From Mycolicibacterium rutilum (GTDB lineage Bacteria > Actinomycetota > Actinomycetes > Mycobacteriales > Mycobacteriaceae), in the NCBI RefSeq assembly GCF_900108565.1, contig NZ_LT629971.1, positions 2,604,001-2,668,000 of the forward strand: a DNA stretch of 64,000 nucleotides. Reading direction: 5' to 3'. Of this stretch, positions 62,836 through 64,000 are shown piece by piece. The stretch's first letter is position 1. Each line of letters begins with the position of its first letter. The position numbers were made by a program, and so were the translations under genes. The notes beneath the pieces are model-generated. The model saw only the letters and a program-made list of their open reading frames with translations. It was not told where the DNA came from and did no database searches.

Positions 62836-64000
62836 TTAAGCCGATTGAGCCGCCTGGCCGGAGGATTCTTTGGCCTCTGCGGGCAGGAATTGTGAATACT
62901 TTTCGCGGAGGTATGCCAGGCCAGAATCGTGGGACGTCTCGTACTCCAGCGAGTTCTGCACGAACTTGAGTCGGTGCTCGGCGTCGGAGATCAGCTCGCT
63001 CCACTGCTTAACGACGATCCTGTAGGGGCTCTCCTGCACGACACCGAACGGCAGATGCGGTTGCCGCCGCTGTTCGTCGACGGTGCGCGTCGTCTCATTG
63101 CCAACAAGCCAGAAATCCCACTCAACGTTGGGCTGCGCGAACGCCTCGTCGTTCACGATGGCGCTGGCGTAGGAACGCAGTTGGCTCACGTCGTCGTCAT
63201 CGAGCTTGTGTTTGGGACGTTTCAGTTCGACCACCAGATGCTCAAACGAGTCGGCGTTGGTCTGCAACCGTCGCCCGAGTACCAGGTCCGGTATCGCGTC
63301 GGCGCCGTCTTCTAGCCGCACTTCTTTGAGCTCGGCCAGTTCAACGTCCGTTCCCAGCTTCTTGAGGAATTTCTTCAACACTTTGGTTAGGCGTTCGTCA
63401 TCCCCGGTCAGGCTCCACTCCTCCCCAAAGATCCAGGTTTCATGCGCCAGGATGCGATGTAGCTGCCGCCGCTCCAGCAACCGTCGCTTGATCTGGCGGT
63501 CGAAAAGGATCGTGTTGAGGCCGCTGAGAAACTCCATGCGGGTACCGATCGCGCGGCCGGTCTGAATCAGCTGCGTGAGGGTGGTGTGTTTCAGCAGTCG
63601 CGCGAGTTCATCGACACGCGACTTCGGCAGCCGAGCCAGATCCGACAGGATAGGTAAAAGGGCCTCGGGATCGGTTTCGAATGTCTCCTTGAGAAGCCGC
63701 AGTGCCATTGCCTTGGACTGCCCGCTTTTGCTTTCGTCGAGCGTCCGTGACGCGGCCAGGGCGACAACCTTGAAAGTGTCCCGCGTTGCCACCTCGACAG
63801 GAGTCTTGGGCTCCTTCTTGTAGGGCCACACACCCTCTTCGCGCCAACGTTGGATCGTGGCGGCCTCCCGGAGCCGCTGTCTTTCCGTGAGATGGTCGCG
63901 CAGCGCGTCCCGTGCGGCTGCGATTAGGCGACCTCGTGGTGTGTCGCTGTCGTCTTCCAGACCGACCGGGTCGCCGCTGGCGAAGCCATCCCATGTGAGA
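62836..64000 (-). CDS. Large ATPase/nuclease-type protein, C-terminal part (5' end outside window)
   Basis: The frame enters from the right edge and has no clear start; about 388 C-terminal residues are visible. The sequence resembles, from memory, the C-terminus of large proteins with an N-terminal Hsp90/histidine-kinase-like ATPase domain (not in view). Visible marks are WREEGVWPYKKEP, a helical region, ETWIFGEEW, and a PD-(D/E)XK-like core: IPDLVLGRRL followed by HLVVELKRPKHKL. A C-terminal SYASAIVNDEAF and FWLVGNE pattern completes that fold. A role in DNA cleavage and phage defence is an inference from the motif and island context. A GTG at 63,831 is internal, not the real start. Confidence 0.72.
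   Translation of the reverse strand, partial: LTWDGFASGDPVGLEDDSDTPRGRLIAAARDALRDHLTERQRLREAATIQRWREEGVWPYKKEPKTPVEVATRDTFKVVALAASRTLDESKSGQSKAMALRLLKETFETDPEALLPILSDLARLPKSRVDELARLLKHTTLTQLIQTGRAIGTRMEFLSGLNTILFDRQIKRRLLERRQLHRILAHETWIFGEEWSLTGDDERLTKVLKKFLKKLGTDVELAELKEVRLEDGADAIPDLVLGRRLQTNADSFEHLVVELKRPKHKLDDDDVSQLRSYASAIVNDEAFAQPNVEWDFWLVGNETTRTVDEQRRQPHLPFGVVQESPYRIVVKQWSELISDAEHRLKFVQNSLEYETSHDSGLAYLREKYSQFLPAEAKESSGQAAQSA

Overview
This window is high-GC chromosomal DNA from a Mycobacterium or Mycolicibacterium, probably an environmental or fast-growing species. The backbone follows the gene order known in M. tuberculosis from arcA to ppx2: arcA, pmt, rsmI, pabB, metG, tatD, rpfB, ksgA, ispE, pks16, pth, rplY, lpqT, prs, glmU, TetR, mfd, mazG, lpqU, eno, ftsB-like, DUF501 and ppx. 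Many start codons are GTG. Many genes have a TANNNT -10 box 6-7 nt before the start codon, which indicates leaderless mRNAs typical of mycobacteria.

Region by region: (1) 1-5,174 holds the arcA 3' end, a solitary AbiEi/DUF559-type protein, pmt, rsmI and pabB. (2) 5,187-9,450 holds two tandem paralogous modules, each an FAD/NAD(P)H oxidoreductase translationally coupled to a 300-aa ECF41 sigma factor, and each with a near-identical ECF41-type promoter. (3) 9,514-17,221 holds gdhA, metG, tatD, rpfB, ksgA and ispE; an opposite-strand soluble Ser/Thr kinase lies between ksgA and ispE. (4) 17,516-24,097 holds a fatty-acyl-AMP ligase (pks16), a DrrAB-type ABC exporter, a QueG-like iron-sulfur protein behind a 26-bp dyad, a cutinase, pth and rplY. 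(5) 24,242-27,918 is a mirror-image pair of SDR/XRE regulator units. (6) 27,924-41,413 is conserved housekeeping: lpqT, arsC, prs, glmU, tRNA-Gln, TetR, mfd, mazG, lpqU, eno, ftsB-like, DUF501 and ppx.

(7) 41,417-49,129 is a dormancy (DosR/DevR) island. It contains devR, an Acg-like nitroreductase, a universal stress protein, devS, a PNPOx-like protein, a Tgs1-like wax ester/triacylglycerol synthase, fdxA and two DUF4383 membrane proteins. DosR-box candidates lie between the nitroreductase and usp genes, upstream of fdxA and, more weakly, upstream of the synthase. The nitroreductase-devR and usp-devS units diverge from one shared box, so the two-component pair is split across two transcripts. 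(8) 49,403-58,769 is metabolic and accessory: prpE-like ligase, alpha/beta hydrolase, a 13E12-type DUF222/HNH protein, a coupled SDR/desaturase-like/RecQ operon, an Ibp1-like small secreted protein and an NAD(P)-binding protein.

(9) 58,912-64,000 looks horizontally acquired, with lower GC and different codon use. It encodes an ESX-secreted EspC-like protein with a YxxxD signal and a coupled 663-aa polymorphic toxin with a C-terminal RNase A-like (CdiA-CT type) domain. Two intact CdiI-like immunity paralogues follow, then a third broken by frameshifts. Next comes a truncated tRNA-Leu(TAA) 5' half and the 3' part of a large gene ending in a PD-(D/E)XK-like region, of a family that I recall as Hsp90-like ATPase plus nuclease. 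This toxin/immunity and candidate defence island is the most novel part of the window.
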